NCBI GenBank assembly: GCA_948099385.1
Contig: CANUEZ040000024.1
Location: 19,790,001 to 19,854,000 of the forward strand
Length of the DNA: 64,000 nucleotides
Reading direction: 5' to 3'
Source of the DNA: Fasciola hepatica
Taxonomy: Eukaryota; Platyhelminthes; Trematoda; Plagiorchiida; Fasciolidae
A program made the translations under genes and the position numbers. The notes below the pieces were generated by a model. The model had not been told where the DNA came from. It saw only the letters and a program-made list of their open reading frames with translations, and ran no database searches. Below are positions 45,059 through 56,376 of this stretch, piece after piece (position 1 is the stretch's first letter; the number at the start of each line of letters is the position of its first letter).

Positions 45059-48000
45059 CAGTAATAAAAATAGCCGTAATGGTCTATTTCGGAGGTGCAC
45101 GAAGCGTGTCTCACGCGTGATCACTGTTGTGTCCACAACCGGCAGCAGAACACGTAATGGTGGCGTTGCATTTATTTATGCCGTTGTAAACATGAAACCC
45201 GGTTTTAGCCGGCGACTAAGCGGCAAACAAGCAAATGAGTTGGCATAAAGAATTGAACTACTTGTGCCGTCAAGCGCAGCAGAGGAAGACCAATCAGTAC
45301 ACAGCAAAATCGATAGGTCAATACTGCTGGCTCTTAAGCATGGTTAAAGATCAAGGCAAGTTGGGAGTATGTCCATTCATGAGAGGAATATTGATCGGCT
45401 GTCCGCGTAGTGTGAAAGACCCTAACCAGACAAAACAATCACAATTTTTACAACCGACAAAAGTGACAAAATAATTCATGAAAAGTTTATAAATACGCGA
45501 GACGAAGGAGAAGTAGGTAGAAATACAGGGGAGATGAGATTCAGATAAAAGCATGTGCAACGAGCAGTAATGGAGGGATTTCAAGTGAACCCGGGGATGG
45601 AGTCAAATAAGTTCCCTGCAAATTTGAAAGTCAAGGGCAGATGGAACGGCTGGCTGAGTCTAGTGGAGGAGATCGGAACCTGGGATCTTCATATAGGGGA
45701 ACTGAAAATCGGCACGGTAAACAATCGTTATGAGAAACGATGAAGAAAAAAGGAAAAAAGAAGACGAGAAAGGAAGGACAGCACGGCTGCACGGCTGAAG
45801 TTTAGGTAGCTACAAGCTATGCCCTGTGTCAATCTGAAAACAAGGGTGGCCAATGCAAGACTTAAAGAATGGGTCCGATGGCAGCGATGGCGCGGAAGGG
45901 GTCGAGATGCTCTAAATACGAGGAGCAGGCTTAGACAAAACGAAAGCATATCATAATGGGTTGCGGCATGTCGAAAAGAGAACCGGAAGGCAAAGAACTG
46001 GTGGGGCAGAGGAAATATGTGGATATATATATATATATCAGAGCAAGAGCAAATAGCAGCGGAGGGACGGAACAAGGAAGTAGCAGTGCTTGGAAGAGAT
46101 AAGCAGGGTTGGGTCAAACGGTACGGAATTAACTTGGATAAACCCTGATGAGTTTTTTTGTGACAGGTGAAGATGAAGGATCAACAGAGAGAGATACAAA
46201 CTACTTTGGATGCAAAGAAATGATGGCTGAGAGCAGAAGTTGATAAACGAGGGGATACGAAAGAAAGGATCGACGAAAACAGGTAAAAGTGAATCTAACA
46301 ATCTGATTAGTGCAGTTGTGACATGGTAACGGTAGAGAACGGGTGGAGCATTAATAAATGGACTTACATTATGAAATAGGAAGATGACCATGAAAATGGC
46401 TGGAGAAAGCAGGACAAACAAAAGTACAGGGTGGTTGGAGAGGTGTAAAAGGCTCCTGGAGAAAGGTAACTTGGAGGTCGGAAGGACCTTGATGCAAAGA
46501 AGTAGCAGCTGTGACAGCGAATAACGTGGGAGAGAAATAAGGGAGTGGAAGATCAGCAGGATCAGGCATAAGCAGATCACGTGGTTTGAAACTCCGAGTG
46601 AAAAAATGACCATACGTTGACCTTACACTAGGTGGAACTCGAAGAAATAGCACAGCCTGAAATGCACACTGAAGATGCCTGTGGCGAACGATATACGAAG
46701 CAGACGAGAGTACTGACCCAAAAAACCAGATAAGAGATGGCCAATCAGATCGTTTCACCACGGATGATACAGAATGAAGACAGAAAGAAAAAGGCACCCG
46801 GACGGTAAAAGCTGTGATGTAACAAAAGGCACGAGATGTAGTAGTACTTCGGAGTTGGGAGAATGGAAATGGAGAGTTGCTTGCCTGCATAGATTACGCA
46901 AATGGACATAGCCAACATTTTCTGGTCGGGACGCTGTCTAAGAGAAAGATCCACGGAAGAATTGCGGATTCAGACATAGAAAATATGGTGGTGGGGAGAA
47001 GATAGTGAATTTGGTGGTAAAAAATTGCAGAGTTTGGAAATGAGAGTTCTTATATGGTGATTGTTCATGGATAGGTAGGTGTCCGGTGCCTAATGAAGGG
47101 AGGCATAAGATGGACAAAAGGGGATGCGGCAAAATGGTGGCCATTTAGTTATGCCATCAATGAGATTCACAAGTATTTTGAGATAACAACTGAGTACATA
47201 TTAGGAGCCGACAAGTGTAAAATGGGTGGAGAAGGAAATATTTCGAACTTGGGCTGAGAAAAGTGGGTATGGCAAGAGTGGCATCATGCGGTGGGATTGT
47301 CATGATGAAAAACGGCAGGAAAAAAACAGAATAGAAGGATGTGCATACAGAGGCAGAACCACACGAAAGGGAGGTGATTAGAGCGCTGACAAGAACGACA
47401 GACGAGCGAACGGTGGCGGAAGAAGAATGGTAGGATCATGCGATCCGCAACCGACAGCGACGGATGCGGTAGGGCAAGCAGAGCTAGAGTGTGCAATCCG
47501 CAACCGGTGCTAGTGGGTGGGGCTGATCGTGCGCTGGATATCCAGCCTGAAGTATACTTCGTGTAGTGAACACGGGGTGTTTGATTCATCAGCCTGGTTG
47601 CACTCACACACCGTTGCAGACGGCCTGCAAGTCCAATGTGCGCTGGCCAAAGAGGGGGATCTGACAGTGCCCGCACCTTTGGGATTTGCGTGAGTGTTCA
47701 CTGATGGTTTTAAGGAGGGCCGAGACACCACAATAGGGGTATATGGTCCAGGACCAATTAGTCAGGTTGTGGGAACTTGGACAACTGAGCCAACGGAAAC
47801 AACGGGTGGCAGGCGGCCATAAGGCATTGTTATCCAGGTGCGCCAACCGAGGAGGTGACCAGCATAGAGCCCGAGGTGGTTAACCGGAATTTAGGGTCAC
47901 TGAAAAGGGAAATGAGATAGAAAAACGCAGTCTGGGTATGCCCAGCAGGGGATTAACGGTTAACAGAACAAAGAATAAAAGAAAAGCACGGGATCGTTGA

Positions 48001-49054
48001 TGCAGCTGATCCCCAATACAATTTGTGGCCATGGAAAGTCAAGCTATGAAAAGAAAAGCATAATTGGGGGCTTAAACGTTCAATGAGGAGGTTAATGTCC
48101 CGCCTAGAGTATTCATCCGGAAGAAAAGACTATGTTCTGCGTGAAATTACGGAAGGGACATAGTTGGAGGGTAGGGTGGAGGCAGAAATGATGGTGTCAT
48201 AGATGGGTTTTCAGCTCAGTTGGAGACTGACGCTTAGTGGGTGGAATGAAACTGAATTTCCCAGTTGGGGATCGCAGAGGTAGTTTTGGACTTTTATGTG
48301 GTGGGACCTGGTGTGGAAAAGAGGCAAAATAGGCAAAGGTAAATCAGAGAGCTTTGAGCTAATGCTCATTATATTGCTATGCGGTGGGAGATAGAGTCAA
48401 GATGAAGAGTTGAAGAAGCGAGACATGCATGGATCGGTAAATAGATGAGGATTCGTAAAAAAAACCAGAAAGACGAAAAAGAGTACTATAGAAAAGGGCT
48501 AGGTCGACTGGACTCAGTATTAAACAATCGGCAGACAGACTAGTCCAAAGCTGGGTCCATGGCACGTGAGGCTAAAAAGGAAACGGAGAACGTCGGATAA
48601 CTGTGAGCCGTAAGGTTCAGCAAATAGGTTATAATTTGTTACAGAGTATTCAATCAGTTGGAGTAAAAAACAAATTCTGCATGAAATTATGGAAGAAGCT
48701 CGGTTGGGGGATAAGGTGTGGGCAGAATAGTTTATGTCATAACTGGACATTGAGTTCAGTTAAAAAGCCACGCCAGATGAGCGAAACGAGACTGAATTTT
48801 TCCAGTTCAAAATCACAGGGGTGGTATTTGTGGTGGGACCTGATGTGGAAAAACTGCATCGTAAGCAAAGAGATATCGAGGAGGTTTGGGTCACACATCA
48901 TGCTTATGGTAATATATAAATAACAGTCATGCGTATAAATATAGATGTCTGTAAATATAGCGGACCAGCGCGTAGTTACTGATGAAGTTCCTATAGAGTA
49001 GTTAATGTTGGTTTCATGGCCGCCGACGTAATATAACTGAATATAGGTAATAAA
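45059..49054. mobile_element. Unrecognised 4-kb insertion in element D's integrase
   Basis: About 3,996 bp separate the two halves of D's integrase. CCGTGG occurs at both junctions (45053-45058 and 49055-49060) and is a candidate 6-bp target duplication; the inner ends share GTAATAAA. The insert encodes nothing I recognise: the longest frame (46038-46613, minus) is hydrophobic and low in complexity. The plus strand from 45.5 to 48.9 kb is strikingly rich in G and A. It contains a (TA)8 run at 46023-46038 and a diverged tandem duplication at 47930-48900. No terminal inverted repeat, LTR, poly(A) tail, RT or transposase was found. It may be a non-autonomous element or a composite of several insertions. 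Confidence 0.55.
47930..48900 (+). repeat. Diverged tandem duplication inside the 4-kb insert
   Basis: Two units of about 500-540 bp. 48135-48350 aligns with 48670-48885: TTCTGCGTGAAATTA against TTCTGCATGAAATTA, GAAACTGAATTT.CCAGTT against GAGACTGAATTTTTCCAGTT, and TGGTGGGACCTG(G/A)TGTGGAAAA in both. The preceding parts (around 47990-48055 and 48500-48590) also align loosely. Divergence of roughly a quarter shows the duplication is old. Confidence 0.7.
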
Positions 49055-49060
49055 CCGTGG

Positions 49061-49795
49061 AGCCGATGAGGCGTTCATGCCACAGCCTACCACCGGTAAG
49101 CAGACGGAATGGTAGAACGCTTTCATCAGCAATTCAAGGCAGTCTTAGCAGCTTACAAAAATCCAGAGTGACAGGAACCGCTACCGTTAGTACTCCTAGG
49201 TTGCCGCAAAGCTCCCAAGACCGATCTACAAACAACATCAACAGAACTCACATTCGGTTGCGCGCTTCGACATACTGGTGACATCGTAGCCCAAAGTCCA
49301 TCTTCACTTTTGGCTACTTTGATTACGCCGCCAGGTTAACGCACCAGATGCGTAAGTTACACCTTCCCGCGACTTGCAAACAAAACACGACGGTGTACGT
49401 ATACCCATAGCTCCAAGAATGTAGGCACGTTTTCTTTAGGACAGAGGCAAGCGCTCCTCTGCAACCTGCCTACTTCGGCCTCCACAGGGTCCTACGCTGC
49501 CTAGGGAAATCATTCGTCATCGACCACAAAGGCAGAAAGGATACGGTTACCACAGACCGACTTAAGCCAGCTTCTCTGGCTGAATCCATTTCGTCCGACA
49601 CCACCTCATGGAATTCTTCAGGACCAGCACTCACCTCCCCGGCGTCCCATACGCCGACCGTACCAACGCCGGTGACCCAGTTACCTGGCCTTTCTGACGC
49701 AGCCCTCAACACAGAGCCGCCTCCATTGACTTCCATTCGCGGACGGGTGATCGAGAATCCCGTTTGTTTCATTGATACGGTATGCAGGAACCCAT
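49061..49795 (+). pseudogene. Element D Pol, end of integrase
   Basis: Homology resumes with the ATAYH and MVERFHQQFKAVL region around 49085-49150, including the catalytic Glu context. After an in-frame TGA (PE*) it continues with PLPLVLLG.RK and ELTFGCALRHTGD. The C-terminal block (VIDHKGRKDTVTTDRLKPASLAE at about 49516-49584) corresponds to the [18 protein letters not shown] block of the intact copies, followed by a Ser/Thr/Pro tail to about 49795. It includes further stops. Confidence 0.82.
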
Positions 49796-50660
49796 GAGTA
49801 AACAAAATAAATTGCAATAGGAAAAAATAAAGATTTTTTACCCACCCTTGTGGCTACTCAGTCGAGGTTTGTTTTCCACACTGAGGTCATTCACCATATA
49901 CTTTTTGTTGCTGATCAACTTTGTTGGTGTTCTGCCCATCCATCACCTCTGGACGCCATCACTAAAAGCCTGCAGTTTTAGAGGAAACACACACCGCCTT
50001 CAACATACCCCTTGGCTAACGACACGAACCCGACTGCCCTCCGGTACCGATACGCATGACACATGAATTACCGGAAAGACCGACCACAACACCCCTTTAC
50101 CAAGCCAAACCTGTACTAGGTCATTCACTGGAGTGAGCGGAGAGAAAACCCCATTGACACCTTCGCCATAGGCACAGGAAAATCTCACCTCCCGCGTTGA
50201 ACCTACGAGGTTTTTCGGGTTGAGTAGCCAGTTACGGCGGTTCTCCTCAGTGTCTCGCTTTGAGTGCCAACCACCACATTCTACTGCATGTAACTATCTG
50301 TCCTCTCTTTTAATTTTTCTATTTTCTTCCCTGGGGGACTCATGTTGTCAATTAATTTTTGACTCAAGTAAATGGTCTCAACCAGTTGTTCATCTTGATT
50401 TTCAAAATAATTCATTCATTTCGGGGTAGCCTTACATGTTTCTTTCGTTGTCGTGTTTATTCTGCCCGTCAGGTGACCGGACGTTATGCACAGAAACTAC
50501 CACCGGATGAGAGGACGTCGTAGCTGCGATTCGAACCCACGAACGCTTTCAAAGTCAGAAGGAGCTGCAATATTCATTTATTTCACTTGCGTTATCATGT
50601 GCGACGAACTCGTTCGCTCGCCATACTCTCAATCGAAGCCCTTTTCGCGGGTGGTCTCTT
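49796..50660 (+). other. 3' non-coding region of element D
   Basis: 865 bp without a supported gene. A short GATTCGAACCC word at 50528-50538 resembles a reversed tRNA B box, but no tRNA fold was found. The region otherwise holds only short frames. Confidence 0.5.
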
Positions 50661-50684
50661 GGGGGGAGGGGAGGGGAGGAGGGC
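50661..50684 (+). other. Polypurine tract of element D
   Basis: An uninterrupted G/A run (GGGGGGAGGGGAGGGGAGGA at 50661-50680, then GGG) ends just before the 3' LTR at 50688. It is unusually long for a purine tract. Confidence 0.85.
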
Positions 50685-50687
50685 TTT

Positions 50688-50837
50688 TATAGTGATTAGC
50701 CGATCATACCGTGTCTATCACTGTTTTCACTGCACGTTTTGCGCACGCGGCAACTGCAAGCGCTAATTCCGGTCTTTACTGGTTGACTTTCTCGTCGAAC
50801 GCGATCGTGGGAGGTGAGAGAGTGTGCCTTGAATATA
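50688..50837 (+). repeat. 3' LTR of element D, shortened
   Basis: 150 bp, TATAGTGATT...TTGAATATA. It matches the two ends of the 5' LTR (GTTGACTTTCTCG.CGAACGCGATCGT.GGAG at 50780-50815 and 41427-41461) but lacks about 80 bp in the middle. It is followed by the target duplication TCGC. Confidence 0.75.
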
Positions 50838-50841
50838 TCGC

Positions 50842-51512
50842 CTTCTCAGTGACGCTGAGCGCGTATATTCACGGAACCAATACAAGACTTTGCCGTTATT
50901 TGGTTCGCTACTCGTCTTCATCATTACTTGCTAGGCCCCAACCTCAAAGCTTTTGCTGATCACGAAGCGCTGAAACTTATCTATGACGCACATCGCCCCT
51001 TGGCTAAATCGTCGGCAGCCACGGTTCAGTGATAGAGTGTTGTCATGAGGTCATACTTTTATGACATTTAGTATTGCAAAGCTTAGTCTATCCTACACGC
51101 GGACTACTAGTTTTACTCTCATTGCAGAAGAACCTACTGCTAACTGTTTGCCTGCACAGCCACCACCTGTTAGTCGCCCAGATCCACTCCGTAAAATAAA
51201 GGAGCCGTACCACCATATTTGTGTTAGATGTAGATCGCGAGTAGTTGTTCGGCGTCGATTTTCTGAATTCCATGAACGAAGCGAGGGAATTTCGTCGAGT
51301 TGTGATGGTATCTTTTGTTGTGACCACAGAATCATTGTACTCCCTCCACAGCGGGCTGCGGTTTTGCAACATTTGCATTTCGGACCACCAGGCCATGCGA
51401 AAATAAAATCTGTTGCCTGTCTCACTTGTTGGTGGCCAGAGTCAAACAACAACTCGTGCAGTATTGATAAAGCTTGCCTTGACTGTTTACAATAAATTCA
51501 CAATCGATTGCG
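50842..51512 (+). pseudogene. Element E RNase H end and integrase zinc finger
   Basis: After removal of element D the RNase H frame resumes at 50842. The block RLHHYLLG...LKAFADHEALKLIYD at about 50910-50990 is the K02A2.6-type RNase H (TDH.AL..IY). The open frame 51061-51495 (144 codons) carries the integrase N-terminal region: CDHRIIVLPPQ, VLQHLHFGPPGHAKIKSVA, WWPESN, CLDCLQ. This is the H-x3/4-H...C-x2-C finger in decayed form. A stop follows, and CsRn1 copy 2 interrupts at 51517. Inactive. Confidence 0.8.
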
Positions 51513-51516
51513 ATAT

Positions 51517-51825
51517 TTTAGTCGAACGCACGACTTGTGGACTCAATTCCCGTCCAGCGAATAAAGACGCAGAACGACAGCGATTGATGGTTTTTGTACT
51601 TGTATTGATTGCCCTGTATGAAGTACAGGAGAAGGGAGGCTGATCTAGCTAATCACCAGAGCTGATGAGCTGGAGCGCGCCTTGCCGTTTTGACGTAGTG
51701 TGACGAAGGTTCTTCTTCTTTTTCACGTGTTCTTATTTTCACACCGGTGGACTTAAACAAAGCGCGCCTAAGCTCTAAGCTCGCAATTGTATTTTATTGA
51801 ATTTGGTGTCTGCGAAGCCGCTACA
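51517..51825 (-). repeat. 3' LTR, CsRn1 copy 2
   Basis: 309 bp, same as 56377-56685 by eye. ATAT precedes it at 51513-51516. Confidence 0.95.
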
Positions 51826-52239
51826 TCAGTCCCCCTCCAGAAGGACGACCGAGTAGGAGAACTTCGACCTAAGAGAGCGTCGTGAGTTGAGCCAAAAACC
51901 AGCTGAATAGTTCCAGCTGGAAAAGGTTTGTGCTCAGCACCTCTAAGGTGATCTAAGGACCTCTGGGCCATATATAGCCGCGGAGAAGGTTACTCACGCG
52001 TGAACTGGTGGGGTATCCTCTCCCCGTGCTCTCTATCTAGAAACCTTAAGTGGGGACAGGGACGTGCCAAACCATGTACAAGGCACGTAGGCAACAACAA
52101 CAACAACAAAAAATGGTAATGTTCATATAGTGACACATGTCCATTGTTAGTGGTGTGCCAGATCCTTCCTAGGTAAACAACGACTGACCCTAGAAGAGAT
52201 AAGAAAAACTGGATACAGTATGCAATCAAAAGGGGAAAT

Positions 52240-55200
52240 CTATGTAAGAACAATAAAGTCAACGAATCGTGCAGGGAAACGAACATGCCTACCAGACCTG
52301 GTGGAACGTGATGGGGGGTCGACCTGTGACTCACGCGTGCTGGAGCTAGATGTTGTTGGGGTCGGGCAAACGTCTGTGTTTTTACCATCGACGGGCAACG
52401 GCGTAGGCTGGGTTTCCGAGTCGACGAACGCTGGCTTAAGGCGGTCGATGCTGACGGTTTCTTGCCGACCATTGAGATCGATGATGAACGTTTTTTCTAA
52501 ACGCCGAATGACTTTGTGCGGGCCAGAATAAGCTGGAGTCAACGGGCGGCGGCTCGGCGTACGCAGAAAAACGTGCGTGCACGTATGTAGGTGACTGGGA
52601 ATAAACGACGGCCGATCTGTCGAACGGACAGGAATACCAATCTTCTGACGCATGTAGATCATGAGACGTTGAGTGTAGTCTCCAAGGTTGGGGAAAGGTG
52701 CGCTCACCTTGGGTGCGACAAATTCACCAGGGAGACGAGCGGTGGTGCCGAATGTCATGGACGCAGGTGTGCAGGGAGTGTCGCTGCGCAACGTATTGCG
52801 AATGCCCAATAAAACCAGTGGTAAGACGTCCGTCCACTGAGGATTGTTGTGAGCACTGAGCGAAGTTTTGAGGTGCCGGTGAAAACGTTCGACCAAGCCA
52901 TTTGCCTGGGGATGATAAGCTGTGGTGCGAATACGCTTTGTGCCAGTCAGTTGGAGGAGATTGTCGAAAGTGGCAGATTCAAACTGAGCTCCTCGATCGG
53001 TGGTTACTGTGGTAGGACAACCAAAGCGGGAAATCCAGTGTTCCATGAACGCACGGGCGACAGTTTCACTGGATACATCCGGAATGGGTATGGCCTCGGG
53101 CCAACGAGTGAAACGATCAATACAAGTGAGTAGATAGATCATACCTCGGGATGGTGGCAAAGGTCCCACAATGTCGACGTGCACGTGAGCGAAACGGGCG
53201 TCTGGAGTCTCAAAATTTCCGACTGGACTGGTGGTATGTCGCTGTATTTTGGCTCGCTGACAAGCAATGCAGTTACGTGCCCATTGACGAACGTCGCGAT
53301 CCATGTTTGGCCAAACAAATCGGGCACGGACTAGTTTGCATGTGGCCTTGATACCCGGATGGGATAGACCGTGCAACACATCGAAAATTGGACGGCGATG
53401 TGAAAGTGGTACGATTGGCCTTGGGTGATCCAAGGTGGTGTCGCAGAGGATAGTGCCAGCAGATGACGGAAGAGGCAAAGCCCGCACTCGGAGACTTGTA
53501 TCGCGAATGGTTTGTTGAAACTCAGGATCCTGCTGGCTTTGTGCCAGGTCCTCGAGATTGATACCGAGAGCAGCGGGTGACCCGAGACTGTGGATCCTGG
53601 AAAGAGAATCTGCAGCCACATTAGCTGACCCGGAGATATGACGAATGTCAGTAGAAAAATGCGATATGAAATCCAGCTGGCGAATTTCTCGTGGAGAATG
53701 ACGATCAGACGCGTTGCGGAAAGCATACAGAAGGGGCTTGTGATCTGTGAAAATGATGAATTCCCGTCCTTCCAGAGCGTGGCGAAAGTGACGTATGGCG
53801 GTGTAGACGGCAAGTAACTCACGACCAAACGCACTGTATTTGGATTCTGCGGAAGACAGGCGGCGTGAGTGAAAAGCCAGAGGCTCCCAGGCGCCGTCCA
53901 CGGCCTGCTGGAGAACGCAGCCAAGTGCGACATCGGAAGCATCAACAGCGATACTGACGGGAGCATGGGGATCCGGATGACGGAGAAGAACCGCAGACGA
54001 CAGGGCCTGTTTGAGCTGAGAAAAGGCCTCCTGGGCTTGATCGGTCCAGATGAGGGTTCGTTGTTTGCCCCGCAAAAGATCAGTGAGCGGTTGCATCAGG
54101 GTGGCGCAGTGTGGGATGAACCGGCGGTAATAATTGACAAAGCCGTTAAAACGTTTAAGCTGTTTGAAGGACTGTGGAAGTGGAAATTCAGCAATATCAC
54201 TGACCTTGGTTTCAGCCGGACGAATGCCGTTGGCGTCGATGATGTGACCGAGGAAGAGCAATGACGGCTTCCCTAATTCAGTCTTGGCGGCATTGATGGT
54301 AACACCGTGCTCTGTCAACCGCTGAAAGAGCTGTCGAAGATGAAGCTGATGTTCGTCAACGCTGGGGCTAGCGACAAGAATATCATCGATGTAAGCGTGA
54401 ACGAAGGGCAGTCCGCGGGTAACACCGTCAATAAACCGCTGGAACGTTTGGGACGCGTTGCGCAAGCCAAATGGCATACGGAGAAACTCAAATAGACCAA
54501 ACGGAGTGGTAACGGCGGTTTTTGCAACGTCCTCGTCGGCGACCGGAATTTGATGATAGGCCCGGACCAGGTCGATTTTGCTGAAGATGGTGGATCCAGC
54601 CAGAGCAGACGTGATATCATGAATGTGAGGCACAGGATATCGATCTGGCGTTGTGACCTGATTGAGGCGACGATAGTCACCACACGGACGCCAGTCGCCC
54701 GAAGTTCTCTTCGGCACCATGTGCAATGGAGAGGCCCACGGGCTGTTCGAAGGACGGATGATGCCTAGGTCCAGCATTTTCTGGAATTCAAGACGAGCGA
54801 CGGCCAGCTTGTCTGGGGCTAGGCGACGCGGACGGGCAAAAACAGGAGGTCCAGCGGTACTGATGTGATGTACAACAGCCGAGCGCACCATGGGTAAGTG
54901 GTTTGCCGGTCCGGTTAGAGACGGAAACTCAGCTAAAATTTTGGCGAAGGTATCGTTGGCGATAGGAGCTACTGACGGTCGAACAACGTTGACCAAGCAG
55001 ACAGATCCAACAACAGCACGATGAGTCACAGGGTCGGTTAACTTACTAGAAGCGGGATGTAACGAAAGGTTGAAATGATGCAGAAAATCAACTCCTAAGA
55101 TGGGCTGGAAAACGTCAGCAATGACAAAAGTCCACTGAAAAAAACGACGCAACCCCAGATCTAACTTGAGACGCCTAGTACCAAAAGTGGATATACGAGA

Positions 55201-55500
55201 CCCATTGGCGGCCTGAAGCTCTAAAGTTTGCCGGTGCTGACGATCAGAAGGGTTAGGGGGAACGACACTGATCTGTGCGCCAGTGTCAATCAAAAACTGA
55301 CGGTGGGAGATGAGGTCCTTGATAAATAGAAGACGGCAGGGTGTAGGGAGGCCAACGAGCGCTGCCGTACCTACACGTTGGCCGACGAGTTTCCCTGGTT
55401 GTCGTGGAACGTGCACGGGGGTGTACACTTCCTGGCGCTGGCACGATACTGGCGGTGATACCAACACCATGTCCAAGTGTGTGCATCGGGAGAGGATGGC
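52240..55500 (-). CDS. pol: Pol, CsRn1 copy 2: protease-RT-RNase H-integrase
   Basis: It has the same domain order and length as in copy 1 and an unbroken frame. From the first usable codon (55476) the 1,078 residues differ from copy 1 at four positions. One is S to F near residue 123, just past the protease flap, and another is R to S near 144. The other two are Q to H near 606 and T to S near 624, both in the RNase H tail. All catalytic residues (protease DTGA, RT YIDD, RNase H acidic residues, integrase HHCC and DDE) are kept. The frame opens at 55500 within gag and has no early ATG, so expression should depend on the frameshift at 55389-55395. Confidence 0.96.
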   Translation of the reverse strand, partial: AILSRCTHLDMVLVSPPVSCQRQEVYTPVHVPRQPGKLVGQRVGTAALVGLPTPCRLLFIKDLISHRQFLIDTGAQISVVPPNPSDRQHRQTLELQAANGSRISTFGTRRLKLDLGLRRFFQWTFVIADVFQPILGVDFLHHFNLSLHPASSKLTDPVTHRAVVGSVCLVNVVRPSVAPIANDTFAKILAEFPSLTGPANHLPMVRSAVVHHISTAGPPVFARPRRLAPDKLAVARLEFQKMLDLGIIRPSNSPWASPLHMVPKRTSGDWRPCGDYRRLNQVTTPDRYPVPHIHDITSALAGSTIFSKIDLVRAYHQIPVADEDVAKTAVTTPFGLFEFLRMPFGLRNASQTFQRFIDGVTRGLPFVHAYIDDILVASPSVDEHQLHLRQLFQRLTEHGVTINAAKTELGKPSLLFLGHIIDANGIRPAETKVSDIAEFPLPQSFKQLKRFNGFVNYYRRFIPHCATLMQPLTDLLRGKQRTLIWTDQAQEAFSQLKQALSSAVLLRHPDPHAPVSIAVDASDVALGCVLQQAVDGAWEPLAFHSRRLSSAESKYSAFGRELLAVYTAIRHFRHALEGREFIIFTDHKPLLYAFRNASDRHSPREIRQLDFISHFSTDIRHISGSANVAADSLSRIHSLGSPAALGINLEDLAQSQQDPEFQQTIRDTSLRVRALPLPSSAGTILCDTTLDHPRPIVPLSHRRPIFDVLHGLSHPGIKATCKLVRARFVWPNMDRDVRQWARNCIACQRAKIQRHTTSPVGNFETPDARFAHVHVDIVGPLPPSRGMIYLLTCIDRFTRWPEAIPIPDVSSETVARAFMEHWISRFGCPTTVTTDRGAQFESATFDNLLQLTGTKRIRTTAYHPQANGLVERFHRHLKTSLSAHNNPQWTDVLPLVLLGIRNTLRSDTPCTPASMTFGTTARLPGEFVAPKVSAPFPNLGDYTQRLMIYMRQKIGIPVRSTDRPSFIPSHLHTCTHVFLRTPSRRPLTPAYSGPHKVIRRLEKTFIIDLNGRQETVSIDRLKPAFVDSETQPTPLPVDGKNTDVCPTPTTSSSSTRESQVDPPSRSTRSGRHVRFPARFVDFIVLT
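55335..55395 (-). promoter_or_regulatory. Probable -1 ribosomal frameshift signal, copy 2
   Basis: The same G GGA AAC heptamer (minus strand, 55395-55389), 5-base spacer, 8-bp stem (55383-55376 with 55357-55350) and loop-to-downstream pairings as in copy 1, without change. Confidence 0.85.
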
Positions 55501-56216
55501 CTAGGAGGACTGCGAGCGGCAATAGGCCGACGGGTGCGAGTTGGGGAGCGGCTACGACGTGCCGAACGTGAAGACTGAATAGCGTTCACGTCCGCCCGAA
55601 GGGCACTGAGTTGTGCAGCTAAATCTGTGAGAGTCGCCTCCGTAGTGGTTGTGGACGAACGAACACACTGACTAATTTGGACGGAGGCGGTTTCCATAAA
55701 GCGGTCCGCCGCCAAAGCCAGTCTGTCTAGTGAGACTTCATCTACGAGAAGGGCCAGAGTGCATTGCGCTTGTTGGGGTAGCTGCTGCATCCACAATTCT
55801 CGCAACATCATGTCACCAACTTGGATGCCCTTGGCCAGCTGTCGCATACGACGCAGAAGCTGTGAAGGCTTCTGGTCACCGAGGGAAATGCCACTAAGCA
55901 GCTGACGAAGACGGTTTGAGTCGGAGACCCCGGTGCGATCTAAGATAGCCTGGCGAAGCATATCATAAGGCTTGTCCGTGGGTGGGTTGGAGATGATATC
56001 CTCGACAGCTTCAAGAATATTTAAAGGAAGTTCGGCAGTGAGATGCACATACTTCTGTTGCTGGGAGGTGATTCTGGAGGCAGCAAACTGTGCTTCCAGA
56101 TGAGTCAGCCAAAGAGAGGGATTACCCGGAATGAAAGGTAACGCTTTCACTGGGCGCGCAATAGAGAGCGTTTCAGGCACCGCAGGGTCAGACATAGTTA
56201 ACTTAGCGTCATCCAT
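55371..56216 (-). CDS. gag: Gag, CsRn1 copy 2 (281 aa)
   Basis: Same length as the copy 1 Gag, with the helical capsid part, the Arg/Ser-rich linker and the CHCC motif (C251, H254, C264, C268) conserved. Two residues differ: A to V in the stretch before ISQCVRSS (near residue 180) and T to N just before [10 protein letters not shown] (near 211). The ATG lies 145 nt downstream of the PBS. Like copy 1 it overlaps pol, and the stop lies 16 nt after the slippery heptamer. Confidence 0.95.
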   Translation of the reverse strand: MDDAKLTMSDPAVPETLSIARPVKALPFIPGNPSLWLTHLEAQFAASRITSQQQKYVHLTAELPLNILEAVEDIISNPPTDKPYDMLRQAILDRTGVSDSNRLRQLLSGISLGDQKPSQLLRRMRQLAKGIQVGDMMLRELWMQQLPQQAQCTLALLVDEVSLDRLALAADRFMETASVQISQCVRSSTTTTEATLTDLAAQLSALRADVNAIQSSRSARRSRSPTRTRRPIAARSPPRPSSPDAHTWTWCWYHRQYRASARKCTPPCTFHDNQGNSSANV

Positions 56217-56360
56217 ATCAAATAGACAGCAAAATAAATATACGATGGCTGATCGAAATTAACACCAAAAAAGGCTCAATACGTATGTGCACAACGAAAA
56301 CAAAAGGAACGCTGAAGGGCACGGACGATATAATAAATAAATGAAAATTAATAATAACTT

Positions 56361-56375
56361 GGAACGGGCTCACCA
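56361..56375 (-). promoter_or_regulatory. tRNA primer-binding site, CsRn1 copy 2
   Basis: TGGTGAGCCCGTTCC in element sense, as in copy 1, one base from the 5' LTR. Confidence 0.8.
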
Positions 56376-56376
56376 A

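Larger units (their letters stand above)
41253..50837 (+). mobile_element. Decayed CsRn1-like element D, itself interrupted
   Basis: A plus-strand CsRn1-type element with short LTRs (5' 41253-41477, 3' 50688-50837) and target duplication TCGC (41249-41252, 50838-50841) inside element E's RNase H. It has Gag, protease, RT, RNase H and integrase in order, a long 3' region and a clear purine tract. Stops and frameshifts disable it. About 4 kb of foreign sequence (45059-49054) splits the integrase. Without that, the length is about 5.6 kb. Related LTR sequence recurs reversed at 58622-58800. Confidence 0.85.

Noticed and set aside
45555..47846. Possible genes in the 4-kb insert
   Set aside because: The frames (for example 46038-46613, minus) come from purine-biased sequence, which reads as Leu/Ser/Phe-rich protein on the other strand. 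No motif, start context or conservation supports coding.
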